DNA from: Streptomyces sp. H27-C3
GTDB lineage: Bacteria > Actinomycetota > Actinomycetes > Streptomycetales > Streptomycetaceae
Length of the DNA: 64,000 nt
Assembly (NCBI RefSeq): GCF_030063415.1
Contig: NZ_JASITA010000016.1
Location: 103,357-167,356 of the forward strand
Direction of reading: 5' to 3'
In this document: positions 42,371-51,790 of the stretch, one piece after another
How the letters are laid out: each line of letters begins with the position of its first letter
Numbering within the stretch: position 1 is the first letter of the stretch
Made by a program: the position numbers and the translations under genes
The notes under the pieces: generated by a model
What the model was told of the DNA's origin: nothing
The model's input: the letters and a program-made list of their open reading frames with translations, nothing else
Database searches by the model: none

Positions 42371-42943
42371 TCAGGCGCGCGTGAGCTCCGCCGCTCCGAA
42401 GGAGACGTTGAAGCGGTCGCACCAGATGCTCACGCTGCCGTACCGGTCCAGATCGAGAGCGGCGGGCAGGGCGTAGTTCTGGTCGCCCTTGTTGCCCTTG
42501 AGCCTGCCGAGGCTCTCGTACTTCCCGTCGTCGAACACGCCCCAGCCCGCCGTGCCCTCCTTCACCGGCGCATCGGTGATCCAGACCCGCAGATCCGGGC
42601 CGTTGCTGGTGTCCAGCCCCGTCAGGCGCAGGGTGCGCGAGCCGTCGGGCAGTTGCAGGATCCGCACCTTGCCCGAAGTCCGGTGCTCGTGGCTGATGAA
42701 TTCACCGGTGGCCAGTGTCTCCGGGGCCCTTGGTGGCTTCGACGCATTGGCCGCCGGGGCGCCGGACGGGCTCTCGGCCGACTCGTCCACGGCCGCGGCG
42801 GTGGGGATTCCTTCTCGTACGGTCTCGTCCCGCACCAGCTTCCACGGCTCGAACCAGTAGAGCCCCGCCCCGGCCACCAGCGCGGCCGCCATCAGTGCGC
42901 CCAGGAGTAAGGGCCTGCTCAGCCATCGCCGTACGCGTCCCAT
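42371..42943 (-). CDS. DM13-domain membrane-anchored protein
   Basis: The 190-residue protein has an N-terminal membrane anchor (about 11-31) and a linker, then a DM13 domain from about residue 80. Landmarks are GEFISHEHRTSGKVRIL, LRLTGLDTSNGPDLRVWIT and the single conserved Cys in SVSIWCDRFNVSFG. DM13 domains are linked to extracytoplasmic redox or electron transfer. The ATG at 42943 has GGAGAACGAC upstream. Confidence 0.88.
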   Translation of the reverse strand: MGRVRRWLSRPLLLGALMAAALVAGAGLYWFEPWKLVRDETVREGIPTAAAVDESAESPSGAPAANASKPPRAPETLATGEFISHEHRTSGKVRILQLPDGSRTLRLTGLDTSNGPDLRVWITDAPVKEGTAGWGVFDDGKYESLGRLKGNKGDQNYALPAALDLDRYGSVSIWCDRFNVSFGAAELTRA

Positions 42944-43120
42944 GTCGTTCTCCTGTGAGTGTCCGCACCGAACTGTCCTTGATTCCCAGTCAACGGGATC
43001 AGGCCGCTGTTTGTCCCCGGCTGCCTGATGACGGATTCCTTACGGCGGCACGGTGGCGCGGGGCCCCGCGGAAAGTGGTGGAGCGGTGCTCCACCGATGG
43101 CGTAGAGTCAGGTTTACCGA

Positions 43121-43196
<76 letters not shown>

Positions 43197-43209
43197 GAAG
43201 TAGTGGATG

Positions 43210-43238
43210 AAGGCCCGGACTCATGGAGTCCGGGCCTT
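43210..43238 (+). terminator. tRNA-fMet terminator
   Basis: A perfect 12-bp stem (43210-43221 with 43227-43238) with a 5-nt loop follows the tRNA. Confidence 0.9.
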
Positions 43239-43375
43239 TGTCGTGTCTCCTGGCGCCCCCCGCCCGTTTGTCCCCCACTTGGCCGACCCCGGATAGCCGT
43301 CCGGCGCGGCTGCGGACAGCCTGGGTGGGGCGCGGTACGGTCCGCAACCGGGTGCGGACTGGCAGGAGACCACAG

Positions 43376-44746
43376 GTGGGAAAGCAAAGCGGAGCGGGTG
43401 GCGGTGGGGCCCGTACAACCCGGCGGTTCGTCCGGGCGCTGCCCGCGCTGCTGATCGTCGGCGGATTCTTTTTCGACCTCACGACCCCGTCGAACTTCAC
43501 CGCGTCGCCCCTCTTCGCCGCCGCCCCGCTGATCGCCGCGCCGCTCTTCGCCCTCAGCAACACCGTGCTCACCGGAATCGCCTCGACCCTGGCCGTCGCC
43601 GGGCTGCATCTTCGTACGCAGACCGCGACGCAGGTCGAGGCCGTCACCGAGCTGATCACCGTGGTCACCGTCGCCGCCCTCGCAGTGGTCATCAACCGCG
43701 TCGTGCGGCGCGGCGACCGCGAGCTCGCCTCCGCGCGGGAGATCGCCGAGGCGGCCCAGCGCGCCGTGCTGCCCACGCCCGCCGACCGGATCGCCGGGCT
43801 GCACGTCGCGGCGCGCTACGAGGCGGCGCAGGCGGACGCGTTCATCGGCGGCGACCTCTTCGCCGTGCAGGACACTCCGTACGGTGTGCGCCTGGTGGTG
43901 GGGGACGTGCGGGGCAAGGGCCTGGACGCCGTGGAGGCCGTCGCCGTGGTCATCGGAGCCTTTCGTGAGGCCGCCGAGCAGGAGACCTCGCTGGAAGGCG
44001 TCGCGCAGCGGCTGGAGCGGGCGCTGGCGCGGGAAGGGACCCGGCGGGACGGCCTCGACGCGTTCGAGGGCTTCACCACCGCCGTGCTCGCGGAGATCTC
44101 GCGGGACGGCGGCGTCCTGCGGCTGGTCAACCGCGGCCACCCCGAGCCGCTGCTGCTGTACGCCGACGGGGCTCTGGACGTCATGGAGCCGGTCGAGGCC
44201 GCGCTGCCGCTGGGGATGGCCGAGCTGGGGGCGTGGCCGGATCTGGCGCAGGAGTACACCTACCCGGCGGGGGCCACGCTGCTCCTCTACACGGACGGGC
44301 TGTCCGAGGCCCGCAACGCGGCGGGCGTCTTCTACGACCCGCAGGCGCGGCTGCGCGGCCGGATCTTTCCCGGGCCCGATGAGCTGTTGGGGGCGCTCAT
44401 CGACGACGTACGGCTGCACACCGGTGGCGGGTCCACGGACGACATGGCGCTGCTGGCGGTCGGGCGGCCCTCCGAGGGGCAGCAGGACCGACGCAGGACC
44501 GTGGAGATCGTCAGGCGGGCCGAGCGTCAGAGACCGGCGGCAGAGGGCGGCCCCGGGCGCGGGGCAGGGGCAGCGGGCGTGACAGCGGGCGGACCTCGTG
44601 GTGGATCCCGTGGCGGCCCCGATGGCGGACCTCGTGGTGTGTACGGCGGTGGATCCGGTGGCGGTTTCGGCGGTGGGTTCGATGAGGGAAGCGGCGCGGA
44701 ATCCGACGGAGGGTCCGGGGCGCGCTCCGGTCCCTGCGGGCGCTGA
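43376..44746 (+). CDS. Membrane PP2C-type (RsbU/SpoIIE) serine phosphatase
   Basis: Three or four membrane helices (about residues 20-110) precede a SpoIIE/RsbU catalytic domain. Metal-binding motifs are FIGGDLFAVQD, VVGDVRGKGLDA, VNRGHPEPLLL, LLYTDGLSEARN and STDDMALL. It should dephosphorylate an anti-sigma antagonist and so release a sigma factor. The last 60 residues are a Gly-rich repeat (GGPRGGSRGGPDGGPRG). GTG 43376 has AGGAG eight bases upstream; earlier in-frame starts overlap the terminator. The target partner is not in this window. Confidence 0.88.
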   Translation: MGKQSGAGGGGARTTRRFVRALPALLIVGGFFFDLTTPSNFTASPLFAAAPLIAAPLFALSNTVLTGIASTLAVAGLHLRTQTATQVEAVTELITVVTVAALAVVINRVVRRGDRELASAREIAEAAQRAVLPTPADRIAGLHVAARYEAAQADAFIGGDLFAVQDTPYGVRLVVGDVRGKGLDAVEAVAVVIGAFREAAEQETSLEGVAQRLERALAREGTRRDGLDAFEGFTTAVLAEISRDGGVLRLVNRGHPEPLLLYADGALDVMEPVEAALPLGMAELGAWPDLAQEYTYPAGATLLLYTDGLSEARNAAGVFYDPQARLRGRIFPGPDELLGALIDDVRLHTGGGSTDDMALLAVGRPSEGQQDRRRTVEIVRRAERQRPAAEGGPGRGAGAAGVTAGGPRGGSRGGPDGGPRGVYGGGSGGGFGGGFDEGSGAESDGGSGARSGPCGR

Positions 44747-44957
44747 AACAATCGCGGTTCCCCGTGCTGCGACGCTCCGTAGTCGTGAAGCACCGCTGCG
44801 CATAATAATTGACGAACCGTCAAGAAAACGATGTTTCCTGAGTGGCGATCAACTCGACCCATTGTGACCGTTTGTGTCCCGCTAAGTCTGTGGCGAAGTC
44901 GTTAAAGATCACCTGGAACGGCTTGGAACCGGACCGGGTCTCTATTAACGTTCGATA
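44747..44957 (+). promoter_or_regulatory. Upstream region of the c-di-AMP leader
   Basis: The stretch between the phosphatase stop and the riboswitch is AT-richer than average, including GCATAATAATTGACGAACCG near 44795. This looks like promoter DNA (TTGACG as -35), with a -10 not assignable with certainty. Confidence 0.4.
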
Positions 44958-45118
44958 ACGCAGCGCGGTTGTCCCAGTCGTCGCAAGAGGCGACACCGTG
45001 CGCACGCGCCGAATTCCGCAAGGGAACCGGGGAACCATGTTCCTTGGGGTGAATCGGGCCGAACCTGGCCCGTAGGAGACCTTCCTGCTCCGAACCCGTC
45101 AGCTAACCCGGTAGGCGA
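44958..45118 (+). ncRNA. ydaO-type c-di-AMP riboswitch
   Basis: The leader contains the family signatures in order: CCGCAAGGGAACCGGGGAACC, then GGGGTGAATCGGGCC, GTAGGAGACCTTCCTGCTCC and GAACCCGTCAGCTAACCCGG. It ends with GTAGGCG about 25 bp before the peptidase GTG. Binding of c-di-AMP to this class normally turns off the downstream cell-wall hydrolase gene. I identified it by these conserved words, not by a covariance model. Confidence 0.9.
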
Positions 45119-45143
45119 GAAGGAAGGAAAGGAGCACGCCTCC

Positions 45144-46214
45144 GTGGCGTCCAACACCCCTGCCCCAGTGGCCCCCCTGCCCCCCTACGGGGTGCCGAAC
45201 GACCCCGCTGACCTCATTCGCGGGGAGGGTACTTGGGAAGAGTGGAATCCCACCGAGGACTCCATTCGTCCCGTGCGTGGCAAGCACCGCGTGGCCAAGC
45301 AGCGCGGCGGCATCGCCCGCAGCTCCACGGTTCTGGGTGTCGGCGTCATCGCCGCGGTCGGCGCGGGCGGCATCGCCACCGCGCAGGACAAGCCGGCCGT
45401 CTCGATATCCCTGCCGGACTCCATCGCCGACTCGCTGCCCGACGCCAAGTCCCTTCCCGGCGTGGGCGCCCTGTTCTCCGACGACTCGGACGGCGACTCC
45501 GGCGTCACCACGGGCGAAGCGGTCGTCGCCGCCACCCCGCTCACCACGGCCGGTGTCAGCACCGCCGACGCGCGGCAGGGCACCACCGGCGCCGGCGAGG
45601 TGCTCCGCGCCCGCATACTCCAGCAGGCCGATCAGCAGCAGGCCGCCGCGGACGCCGCCGCCAAGCAGGCCGCCGAGTCGGCCGCCGCCGAGCGGGCCGC
45701 GGCAGACGCGAAGGACCAGCAGGACGAGGCGAAGGCCGACGCCGCCGAGAAGGAGCGCAAGGCGAAGGAAGCGGCCGAGGCCAAGGCCGAGGCGAAGCGG
45801 CTCGCGAAGCTGGCCGCCAGCTACTCCCTGCCGACCTCCTCGTACACGCTCACCTCCACCTACGGCCAGTCCGGCTCGATGTGGTCCTCCGGTCAGCACA
45901 CCGGCCTCGACTTCGCGGCCCCGACGGGCACGCCGGTCAAGGCCGTGCACGGCGGGACCATCAAGTCGGCCGGCTGGTCGGGTTCGTACGGCTACCGCAT
46001 CGTCCTCGAACTCGATGACGGTACGGAGATCTGGTACTGCCACCTCTCCTCGATGAGCGTCACCTCGGGCAACGTCGGCACAGGCGACACCATCGGCAAC
46101 GTCGGCGCCACCGGCAATGTGACGGGCCCGCACCTGCACCTTGAAGTGCACACACCCGGCGGCGACGGCGTTGACCCGGCGTCCTGGCTGCGCGGCAAGG
46201 GCCTCAACGTCTGA
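45144..46214 (+). CDS. Secreted M23 peptidoglycan endopeptidase under a c-di-AMP riboswitch
   Basis: The 356-residue protein has a hydrophilic start with a hydrophobic segment near residues 60-80 and a Lys/Glu/Ala-rich coiled coil (about 150-220). A complete M23 domain follows, with zinc ligands H252 and D256 (GQHTGLDF) and H330-L-H332 (PHLHLEV). It cleaves peptide cross-links in peptidoglycan. GTG 45144 has AAGGAG upstream. Its 3' end overlaps the converging PrsW gene by 11 bp. The riboswitch ties expression to c-di-AMP, which signals cell-wall and osmotic state. Confidence 0.93.
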   Translation: MASNTPAPVAPLPPYGVPNDPADLIRGEGTWEEWNPTEDSIRPVRGKHRVAKQRGGIARSSTVLGVGVIAAVGAGGIATAQDKPAVSISLPDSIADSLPDAKSLPGVGALFSDDSDGDSGVTTGEAVVAATPLTTAGVSTADARQGTTGAGEVLRARILQQADQQQAAADAAAKQAAESAAAERAAADAKDQQDEAKADAAEKERKAKEAAEAKAEAKRLAKLAASYSLPTSSYTLTSTYGQSGSMWSSGQHTGLDFAAPTGTPVKAVHGGTIKSAGWSGSYGYRIVLELDDGTEIWYCHLSSMSVTSGNVGTGDTIGNVGATGNVTGPHLHLEVHTPGGDGVDPASWLRGKGLNV

Positions 46215-47664
46215 GGCCCCGGCCGGTTGCGGGAGACCCGGAGCCGGCCGAGGGAACGCATGAGCCCGCCATGCGGTTGATCAACCCATGACTTCTCTCC
46301 GCAAACTGGGCAACTCCGACCTCGCCGTCTTCCCGGGCGGCGTGGTGCGCTGGGGCGGCGTGGTGCGGTGCCCTCGGCGGTGGCGTCCACACCCGGCCCG
46401 TCGCCCGCGCCGCGTACTCCAGCGCGGGCCCGGCCACACCCTTGCGCTGCCACAGATGGTGCAGCAGCTCCAGCTCGCGCGCCGCGAAGTCCGCGCCCAC
46501 CATGCCCCGGCGGGCCCGGTGGCGCAGAAAGGCCAGGGAGGTCGCGAAGGCCTCGTACTCGGCGACCGTACGAGCCGCCGCCCGGCCGCCGTGCACCCGG
46601 GCAGCGGCGTCGCGCGCCACCGAGCGGGCCCGCATGGAGGACAGCGCGAGCGGTTCGTGGGCGCCCAGCCAGCCCGCGCGCGCGTAGGCGGGCAACGCGG
46701 CGGAGACGGTGCGCAGCTCGCGCTGGCTCGTCCAGACCGCCAGCCAGGTCAGCAGGCCGAAGGCGGGGACCATGAAAGCGGCGTACACCGCGTAGAAGCC
46801 GTACTCGCCGAAGGTCCCCGAACCGTTCCACAGGGCGTGCATGCCCATCGCGAAGGCCAGGCCGAGCAGGGGCAGCGCGATCCGGCGGACCCGTCCCCAG
46901 CGGGGCGGCGCGAGCGCGGCGAGACCAAAACCTATGCCCGTGAGCGCGGTGAACAGTGGGTGCGCGAACGGCGACATGACGATGCGTACGAAGAAGGTCG
47001 CCGCGGTCACCGAAGCGAAGCCCGATGCGCCCATCTCCTGGTCCTGGCCGAAGGCGTTGCCCAGATAGAGGATGTTCTCGGTGAAGGCGAAGCCCGTCGC
47101 GGTGAAGCCCGCGACGACCACCCCGTCGACGATCCCGTTGAAGTCGCGTCTGCGGAAGAGGAAGATCAGCAGGACCGCCGCCGCCTTCGCGCTCTCCTCC
47201 ACGACCGGGGCGATCACGGTGGCGCCGAGGGTGTCGGCGCCGGCCGGATCCGCGGTGGCGGTGGCTATCCAGCGGGTCGCGAAACTGTTCGCGATGATCG
47301 CGACGAGGGCGGCGGCGAACGCGCCCCAGGCGAAGGCGAAGAACAGATTCCGCCAGGGGCCCGGCTCCACCCGGTCCAGCCAGCGGAACGCCGTGATCAG
47401 CAAGGGCACCGGCAGCACGGCCAGGCCGAGGCCGACGAGGAAGCCCTGGGTGCCCGTCTGGTCGCGGACGATCGCCAGGATCACCAGCGCGCAGAGCGCG
47501 AGCAACGTGATCACCGCGCCCGCGCGCACCGCCTTCTTGTGCCAGAAGGAGCGGCGGGGCCTGTAGCGCCAGTGCGCACGCGCCGGTACGGCGGCGAACT
47601 GCGGCTGCTGCTCACAGTCCGGGACCGCCGGATCCTGCCGGGAGTGCGGAGACGACTCGTACAC
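46204..47664 (-). CDS. PrsW-family intramembrane metalloprotease
   Basis: The 486-residue protein has about eight membrane helices. The catalytic motifs are VIAPVVEESAKA, GFTATGFAFTENILY, SPFAHPLFTAL and FAMGMHALWN, carrying the Glu/His residues of the PrsW group. In other Gram-positives PrsW cleaves anti-sigma factors, so regulated release of a sigma factor is possible. A long C-terminal cytoplasmic tail (about 330-486) ends in low-complexity sequence that overlaps the M23 gene. The start is GTG 47664. Confidence 0.9.
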   Translation of the reverse strand: MYESSPHSRQDPAVPDCEQQPQFAAVPARAHWRYRPRRSFWHKKAVRAGAVITLLALCALVILAIVRDQTGTQGFLVGLGLAVLPVPLLITAFRWLDRVEPGPWRNLFFAFAWGAFAAALVAIIANSFATRWIATATADPAGADTLGATVIAPVVEESAKAAAVLLIFLFRRRDFNGIVDGVVVAGFTATGFAFTENILYLGNAFGQDQEMGASGFASVTAATFFVRIVMSPFAHPLFTALTGIGFGLAALAPPRWGRVRRIALPLLGLAFAMGMHALWNGSGTFGEYGFYAVYAAFMVPAFGLLTWLAVWTSQRELRTVSAALPAYARAGWLGAHEPLALSSMRARSVARDAAARVHGGRAAARTVAEYEAFATSLAFLRHRARRGMVGADFAARELELLHHLWQRKGVAGPALEYAARATGRVWTPPPRAPHHAAPAHHAAREDGEVGVAQFAERSHGLINRMAGSCVPSAGSGSPATGRGLRR

Positions 47665-47724
47665 CCGTCGACCCTAACGAGCGACACTGACACCTGGCGA
47701 TGCCGCCCTGCGCCCCGGCGGGGC

Positions 47725-48516
47725 CTATACGCGGCGGAACAGCAGGTCGTGCACCGCGTGGCCCTTGTCGAGGCCCTGACCCTCGAACCGGGTAAGTGGC
47801 CGAAAGGCGGGCCGTGGCGCGTAATCGCCGTTCGGCCGGGTGTTCTCGAACTCGGGGTGCGCGGTGAGCACTTCGAGCATCTGCTCGGCGTACGGCTCCC
47901 AGTCGGTCGCGCAGTGGAGCACCGCGCCCGGCGCGAGGCGGGTGGCCGCCAGGTCCAGGAACTCCGGCTGGATGAGGCGCCGCTTGTGGTGGCGCTTCTT
48001 CGGCCAGGGGTCGGGGAAGTAGACGCGCAGCCCGGCCAGGGAGGCGGGCGGGAGCATCTCGCGGAGCAGGATGATCGCGTCGCCGTTCGCCACCCGGAGG
48101 TTGGTCAGTCCGGCGCGCTCGGCGAGGGCGAGCAGGTTGCCCTGGCCCGGGGTGTGCACGTCGACGGCGAGGAGGCCGGTGGCGGGGTCGTCGGTGGCCA
48201 TCTGCGCGGTGGCCTCGCCCATCCCGAACCCGATCTCCAGGACGACCGGCACCCCTCCGAACAGCTGGTCCAGGTCGAGGACGCGCAGCCCGTCGATGTC
48301 CAGCCCCCACTGGGCCCACAGCCGCTCCAGCGCGTCGACCTGCCCGGCGGTGACCCGGCTGCGCCGCGGCTGGAAACTACGGATCCGCCGCTCGTGATGC
48401 GACCCGGCGGGGTCGGGCGCGGGGCCACCGGGGAAGCGGGGCTCGCCCTTGGGTCGGTGAAGGGGGGTGGTGGGCGCGGTGGGCGCGGCGGGGCGCGTAT
48501 CGGGAGACTCAGACAC
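47725..48516 (-). CDS. trmB: tRNA (guanine-N7)-methyltransferase
   Basis: The enzyme makes m7G46 in tRNA with S-adenosylmethionine. The core starts near residue 45 (RRIRSFQPRRSRVTAGQ), then the SAM-binding VVLEIGFGMGEAT and the catalytic YFPDPWPKKRHHKRRLI. The N-terminal 40 residues are a Pro-rich low-complexity extension. GTG 48516 is the start. The gene overlaps no neighbour and precedes the PrsW gene on the same strand. Confidence 0.95.
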   Translation of the reverse strand: MSESPDTRPAAPTAPTTPLHRPKGEPRFPGGPAPDPAGSHHERRIRSFQPRRSRVTAGQVDALERLWAQWGLDIDGLRVLDLDQLFGGVPVVLEIGFGMGEATAQMATDDPATGLLAVDVHTPGQGNLLALAERAGLTNLRVANGDAIILLREMLPPASLAGLRVYFPDPWPKKRHHKRRLIQPEFLDLAATRLAPGAVLHCATDWEPYAEQMLEVLTAHPEFENTRPNGDYAPRPAFRPLTRFEGQGLDKGHAVHDLLFRRV

Positions 48517-48576
48517 AATGCGTCGATTCTACGGGGGTGGGGTGCGGGGGGTACGGGGCCGCCTGCGGCGGGCCTG

Positions 48577-48908
48577 TCCCCTACCCGCCCCTTCCCGAGA
48601 CTGGGGGCAGGCCCCCAGACCCCCGGACGCCCTGCGGGCGTGTCCTCAAGCGCCGGACGGGCTGAAAGTGTCCCGGATGCTGCGCATCTTCGTCAGTCCG
48701 GAGGACCGGGGCCGGGAGGGCCGCGGCCGGGGGGCCAAGCTGCCCCCGTGTTCTCTCACTCCGCCCATTTCAGCCTTTCCGGCGTTTGAGGACCGGGACC
48801 AGGGCGTGGGGCTGCCGCCCGCTTTCACCCCGGTCCTCCAGCCTGTCCGGCGTTTGCGGACCGGGGTCTGGGGCTGAGCCCCAGTTACGGGAAGGGGCGG
48901 GCAGGGCA
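48577..48908. repeat. Dispersed intergenic repeat element, copy 2
   Basis: This is the counterpart of 18378-18691: inverted ends (TACCCGCCCCTTCCCG and CGGGAAGGGGCGGGCAGGG), an inner GTCCTCAAGCGCCGGACGGG, and two direct GTTTGAGGAC/GTTTGCGGAC units. It lies between divergent trmB and convergent lhgO. No gene is supported inside. Confidence 0.8.
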
Positions 48909-48974
48909 CAGCGCAGCGCCGCCGGCAACCCGCACCTTGAGCCGCACCCGCACACCGCACCCCCGGCACCACCC

Positions 48975-50207
48975 TCACCCCACCCCCAAAACCCCCAGCG
49001 CCCGACGCGCCACCTGCCGTCCGATCGGCAGCGCCGCCGTCGCCGCAGGCGAAGGCGCGTTCAGGACATGGATCGTCCTTGGCGCCTGCCTGATCAGGAA
49101 GTCATCGACCAGCGTCCCGTCCCGCAGGACCGCCTGCGCCCGTACCCCCGCCGGGGCCACCCGCAGGTCCGCCTCGGTCGCGGCCGGCAGCAGCCTCCGC
49201 ACCGCGTCGGTGAAGGCCCGCTTCGACAAGGAGCGGTGCAGCTCGCCCGCGCCGTAGCGCCAGTGCCGCCGGGCTATCCGCCAGGATCCGGGCCAGCCGA
49301 GCGTGCCCGCCAGCTCCCGCGGCCGGATCGCCGACCAGGCGTACCCCTCACGGGCCAGCGCGGGCACTGCGTTCGGCCCGACGTGAACGCCTCCTTCGAT
49401 GCCCCGCGTCAGATGCACCCCGAGGAACGGGAACGCCGGATCCGGCACCGGATACACCAGGCCACGGACCAGCTCGGGCCGGGCCAGCTCGTAGTACTCC
49501 CCCCGGAACGGCACGATCCGCATCCCCGGATCGTCGCCCGCGAGCCGCGCCACCCGGTCGCAGTGCAGCCCCGCGCAGTTCACCAGGACCCGCGCCCGCA
49601 GCACCGCGCCGTCCGCCGTGCGCACCGCGACACCCCAGGGGCGCCGGTCGACGGCGGCGACCTCCGCGCCGTAATGAATCTCCGCGCCCGACGCGCCCAC
49701 ACTCTCCGCGAGCTGCGCCGCGACCGCCCCGAAGTCGCACACCCCGGTCGACCCCACCCGGATCGCGGCCAGGCCCCGCACCTCGGGCTCGTACTCCGCG
49801 ATCTGGGCGGGGCCGAGCTCCCGCACCGGAATCCCGTTCTCCCGGCCGCGCTGCACCAGCGCGTGCAGCCTCGGCAGCTCCGCGCGCGCGGTGGCGACGA
49901 TCAGCTTGCCGGTGATCTCGTGCGCGATGCCGTGCTCCGCGCAGAACTTGACCATCTCCGCCGCGCCCCGCACCGCGTATCTCGCCTTGAGCGAGCCCGG
50001 CCGGTAATAGATGCCACTGTGGATGACCCCACTGTTGCGCCCGGTCTGGTGCAGGGCGGGGCCCCGCTCCTTCTCCAGCACCACCACGCGCGTGCCCGGC
50101 GCGGCCCGCGTGATCGCGTACGCGGAGGAGAGCCCGACGATGCCGCCGCCGACGACCAGCACATCGCAGTCGTAGCGGCCGTACCTGTCGTGTCCCTCGT
50201 ATGTCAT
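48975..50207 (-). CDS. lhgO: L-2-hydroxyglutarate dehydrogenase/oxidase
   Basis: This FAD enzyme (DAAO fold) oxidises L-2-hydroxyglutarate to 2-oxoglutarate. The FAD-binding motif is DVLVVGGGIVGLSSA, followed by GPALHQTGRNSGVIHSGIYY, typical of LhgO. A later VNCAGLHCDRVARLAGDDPG and the C-terminal NAPSPAATAALPIG match too. ATG 50207 has GGAGGTGA six bases upstream and gives 410 residues, the usual length. The longer upstream open frame overlaps the next gene and is rejected. Confidence 0.93.
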   Translation of the reverse strand: MTYEGHDRYGRYDCDVLVVGGGIVGLSSAYAITRAAPGTRVVVLEKERGPALHQTGRNSGVIHSGIYYRPGSLKARYAVRGAAEMVKFCAEHGIAHEITGKLIVATARAELPRLHALVQRGRENGIPVRELGPAQIAEYEPEVRGLAAIRVGSTGVCDFGAVAAQLAESVGASGAEIHYGAEVAAVDRRPWGVAVRTADGAVLRARVLVNCAGLHCDRVARLAGDDPGMRIVPFRGEYYELARPELVRGLVYPVPDPAFPFLGVHLTRGIEGGVHVGPNAVPALAREGYAWSAIRPRELAGTLGWPGSWRIARRHWRYGAGELHRSLSKRAFTDAVRRLLPAATEADLRVAPAGVRAQAVLRDGTLVDDFLIRQAPRTIHVLNAPSPAATAALPIGRQVARRALGVLGVG

Positions 50208-50359
50208 CGGATTCACCTCCCACCCCGGCCGTGTACCCCGAGAAGCGCAGGGAGCGCGCCCCGGACTACCGATGATGCACCGGCCCACTGACAATGCCCT
50301 CGAACCCGGGCCGGCCACCCCGCCTCCCGCGGCGGACCGCCGTCCCCGGGCCCGAGGCC

Positions 50360-51790
50360 CTACGCGGGCGCCACCAGCAGTGGCCGCGCCCGCTCCCGCA
50401 GCTCCACGACCCGGGGCTCGTCGCCGTACGGCTCCAGCCGGTGCAGCAGGTCCCGTACGTACTCCGTGGTCCGCGCCGACGAGATCCGCCCCGCGACCTC
50501 CACCGCCCGCGTCCCCGCCGCGCACGCCGCGTCCAGGTTTCCCGACTCCAGTTCGGCGACGGCCGACACCACAAGACGCAGCCCGTGCGAGCGCACGAAC
50601 TCCTCCGTCGGCCGCGACAGCGCCTGCTCGGTGAAGCGGCGCACCTGGCGCGGCGCCTTCAGATCGCGATAGCACTCGGCGGCATCTGCCGCGAACCGGT
50701 CGTACGAGTAGAAGCCCAGCCACGTCGGATCGGGATCGCCGTCCCGCGAGCGCTCCAGCCAGCCCTCCGCCGCCTTCAGCGCCGCGCCGGCCGCCTGCGC
50801 GTCGCTCGCCTTGGCGTGCGCGCGCGCCTCGACCAGCCGGAAGAAGCTCATGGTGCGGGCGGTGGCGAGCCCCCGGTTGCGCTCGACGGCCGCCTGCGCC
50901 AGGTCGACGCCCTCGTCGGCGAAGCCCCGGTAGGTCGCCTGGAGCGACATCGACGCCAGGACGTACCCGCCCAGCGGCACATCGGCCGCCGCCCGCGCGA
51001 GTCGCAGCGCCTGGATGTAGTAGCGCTGGGCGGCCTCCTGCTGACCGGTGTCGAAGGCCATCCACCCGGCCAGCCTGGTCAGTTCGGACGTCGCTCCGAA
51101 GAGCGAGCGGCCCACCTCGTCGCTGTACGAACCGAGTAACAAGGGCGCCGCGTCAACACGCAGGCACTCCGGGACCATCGAGGAACGCCAGTCCCCTCCG
51201 CCGTACTTGGAGTCCCAGCGCCGCGCGTCCTCGGCCGCCTCGCGCAGCTTCACCACATCGCTGTGCCCGACCCGCAGCGGCGTCGCGTCCGACGCGCTCT
51301 CGGCGGCGGTGGAGTCCCGCGCGACCGACGAGTCGGCCGGGGTTATCAGCCAGCGGGACGCGGGTGTGGCGTACGCGCTGACGGCGAAGGAGCCGGCCAG
51401 GGACTGCCAGATTCCGCCGCTGCCCGCCCGCCTGCCCGCCAGATCCAGCCGGTACAGCTCGGTCGCCGAACGCACCGCCGCCGACACATCACGCGGGAAG
51501 GCGAGCCCGACCTCGGGCGCCGGATCCGCGTCCGCGAGACCGATTTCGTGCAGCGGCACGGGACGCCCGAGCTTGGCGCCGATCGCGGCGGCGATCAGAT
51601 GGGGCGCGGCGCCCTGCGGCACCATGCCCTTGGAGACCCACCGGGCCACCGAGGTCTTGTCGTACCGCAGTGTCAGGCCACGCTGAGACCCGAGATCGTT
51701 GACCCGCCTCGCCAGGCCTGCGTTGCTGATTCCCGCGAGGGCGAGAACCGTGCCGAGCTTTTCGTTCGGCCCGCGTTGCTCCCTGGACAT
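50360..51790 (-). CDS. NsdA-like TPR transcriptional regulator
   Basis: The 476-residue protein begins with an HTH-like N-terminus (NEKLGTVLALAGISNAGLARRV and RYDKTSVARWVSKG), then a helical TPR-rich region (about 200-470). It belongs to the Streptomyces NsdA/NsdB group, which negatively affects sporulation and antibiotic production. The symbol cannot be fixed because several paralogues exist. ATG 51790 has GAGGGGTG five bases upstream. Confidence 0.85.
   Translation of the reverse strand: MSREQRGPNEKLGTVLALAGISNAGLARRVNDLGSQRGLTLRYDKTSVARWVSKGMVPQGAAPHLIAAAIGAKLGRPVPLHEIGLADADPAPEVGLAFPRDVSAAVRSATELYRLDLAGRRAGSGGIWQSLAGSFAVSAYATPASRWLITPADSSVARDSTAAESASDATPLRVGHSDVVKLREAAEDARRWDSKYGGGDWRSSMVPECLRVDAAPLLLGSYSDEVGRSLFGATSELTRLAGWMAFDTGQQEAAQRYYIQALRLARAAADVPLGGYVLASMSLQATYRGFADEGVDLAQAAVERNRGLATARTMSFFRLVEARAHAKASDAQAAGAALKAAEGWLERSRDGDPDPTWLGFYSYDRFAADAAECYRDLKAPRQVRRFTEQALSRPTEEFVRSHGLRLVVSAVAELESGNLDAACAAGTRAVEVAGRISSARTTEYVRDLLHRLEPYGDEPRVVELRERARPLLVAPA

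Noticed and set aside
46288..48789. Long plus-strand frame across prsW and trmB
   Set aside because: Both opposite genes have complete catalytic motifs; this frame has none.
48975..51065. Extended version of lhgO reaching into the NsdA-like gene
   Set aside because: A strong Shine-Dalgarno and the FAD motif fix the start at 50207, and the extension overlaps another gene in the wrong frame.
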